In this document: one piece after another, positions 4,833 through 5,425 of the stretch
Layout of the letters: each line of letters opens with the position of its first letter
Numbering within the stretch: the stretch's first letter is position 1
Assembly: GCA_949935895.1 (NCBI GenBank)
Contig: CATLGL010000088.1
Coordinates: 1 to 5,425, forward strand
Length of the DNA: 5,425 bases
Direction of reading: 5' to 3'
Origin: an uncultured Clostridia bacterium
GTDB taxonomy: Bacteria > Bacillota > Clostridia > TANB77 > CAG-508
Position numbers and translations under genes: made by a program
Notes under the pieces: generated by a model
What the model was told of the DNA's origin: nothing
Database searches by the model: none
Seen by the model: the letters and a program-made list of their open reading frames with translations, nothing else

Positions 4833-5425
4833 TTAAAATTTTAATTTCTCTTTTTTACATAGTTTACCATCTTCATAATATTCCAAATTTACTTGTTGTG
4901 CTTTTATATTTATATCGTAGAATATTCCTATAGCATATCTACAAATATGCCTAGGTAATTCTTGAAAAGTTATTTCATTATAGTATGTATTTCTAGTCAT
5001 ATATTCTAATCGTTCTCTATCTTCTTTTCTTTTTTTCCTATTAGTAGCTTTTTTCATCTCAATAGCAATTAAATTATCCTGTTGTATATTTTCTCCTCTA
5101 CTATGTACTATAAGATCACATTCTATTGCTATTATTTTCATTTCATCATTCATTATAGTTTTTACCATATTTTGATTTCTATCAAATTCAGTATCTGCAT
5201 AATATCCTTCTATCCCATATTTTTTCATATTATCTCTCAAATAGTTTGCTAAATTTTGACAAAGATTTCTTTCTGATACATTACGCTTAATGTTTGCTTT
5301 TTCCCCTTTCAAAAATTGTTCATTAGCTTCTTTAAAAAGTCTGTATGCTATAATTCTATATTCTTTTATTTTTTTATTATATTTAGCAATTCTTTTCTTT
5401 AATTCATCTCTATCTCCTCTTAATT
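4833..5425 (-). CDS. Hypothetical protein with PD-(D/E)XK nuclease-like core, N-terminus off the edge
   Basis: I do not recognise a named family. The frame stays open to the right edge (197 complete codons plus stop). A TTG at 5310-5312 could start a 159-residue version but has no ribosome site and the open frame continues above it, so the start is probably outside the window. Counting from that TTG, a helix with SERNLCQNLANYL (13-25) comes first, then ECDLIVH (64-70), then DNLIAIEMKK (79-88). Asp66, Glu85 and Lys87, with Glu14 in the first helix, fit the PD-(D/E)XK metal-dependent nuclease layout. After this come a very basic, charged helix (89-105) and a strand with YAIGIFYD (126-133). The outside part is also lysine-rich and helical. 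It could be a restriction- or defence-type cargo nuclease or a helper of the element. Nuclease activity is inferred only from the motif order. Confidence 0.7.
   Translation of the reverse strand, partial: LRGDRDELKKRIAKYNKKIKEYRIIAYRLFKEANEQFLKGEKANIKRNVSERNLCQNLANYLRDNMKKYGIEGYYADTEFDRNQNMVKTIMNDEMKIIAIECDLIVHSRGENIQQDNLIAIEMKKATNRKKRKEDRERLEYMTRNTYYNEITFQELPRHICRYAIGIFYDINIKAQQVNLEYYEDGKLCKKEKLKF

Larger units (their letters stand above)
3069..5425. mobile_element. Left part of a serine-recombinase element integrated in spoIIID
   Basis: The element is inferred to begin at the junction near 3069-3092 and to continue past the right edge. Visible contents are the recombinase at its boundary and an accessory gene with a nuclease-like core, all on the minus strand. 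No phage structural genes, transposition genes or directionality factor are visible in this part. Base composition does not differ obviously from the flanks by eye. Total size and the other boundary are unknown. The alternative is a recombinase-containing remnant left after a deletion that removed the 5' half of spoIIID. Confidence 0.65.

Noticed and set aside
5310..5312. TTG as the start of the nuclease-like gene
   Set aside because: There is no ribosome site ahead of it and the frame stays open with plausible lysine-rich coding sequence to the window edge, so the start is more likely outside.
1..5425. CRISPR arrays, tRNA or rRNA genes
   Set aside because: No regularly spaced repeats, cloverleaf structures or rRNA-like GC-richer blocks were seen on either strand.

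Overview
The window is very AT-rich and fits an anaerobic, spore-forming member of the Clostridia (low-GC Firmicutes). Five genes support this. A SipL-type SPOCS (DUF3794) protein, Veg and YabG lie in a row on the minus strand, the order I recall from Clostridioides difficile. A small zinc-ribbon protein typical of clostridia follows, and then the 3' part of the mother-cell regulator gene spoIIID. I cannot name the species.

Layout from left to right: (1) 1-840, minus, the N-terminal 280 codons of a SipL-like spore-coat morphogenesis protein, running off the left edge. (2) 998-1291, minus, veg, with a near-ideal sigma-A promoter and its own terminator. (3) 1584-2444, minus, yabG, the sporulation protease, preceded by a sigma-K-like promoter that argues for a start 11 codons inside the longest open frame. 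(4) 2543-2909, plus, a complete single-gene unit for a 58-residue double-CxxC protein. It has a promoter, a roughly 118-nt leader that can form two mutually exclusive stems (one burying the ribosome binding site), the gene and a terminator. (5) 2915 to about 3076, minus, the last 51-53 codons of spoIIID without its N-terminal half. (6) From the break point to the right edge, all minus strand: a large serine recombinase (3054-4643), its promoter with a dyad over the start site, a terminator, and a partial accessory gene with a PD-(D/E)XK nuclease-like core.

The most interesting point is the junction at about 3055-3092. The spoIIID frame is recognisable from its Val-His-Lys-Asp motif to its stop. 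Upstream of that motif the similarity ends inside the DNA-binding helix-turn-helix, and the sequence becomes the end of the recombinase gene, which finishes on a stop codon lying within the spoIIID part. This is the arrangement expected if a recombinase-encoding element has integrated site-specifically into spoIIID, comparable to skin in sigK. Excision in the mother cell would then be needed to rebuild the regulator. The other end of the element and the 5' half of spoIIID would lie to the right of the window and cannot be seen, so excision, regulation and the exact core are inference.
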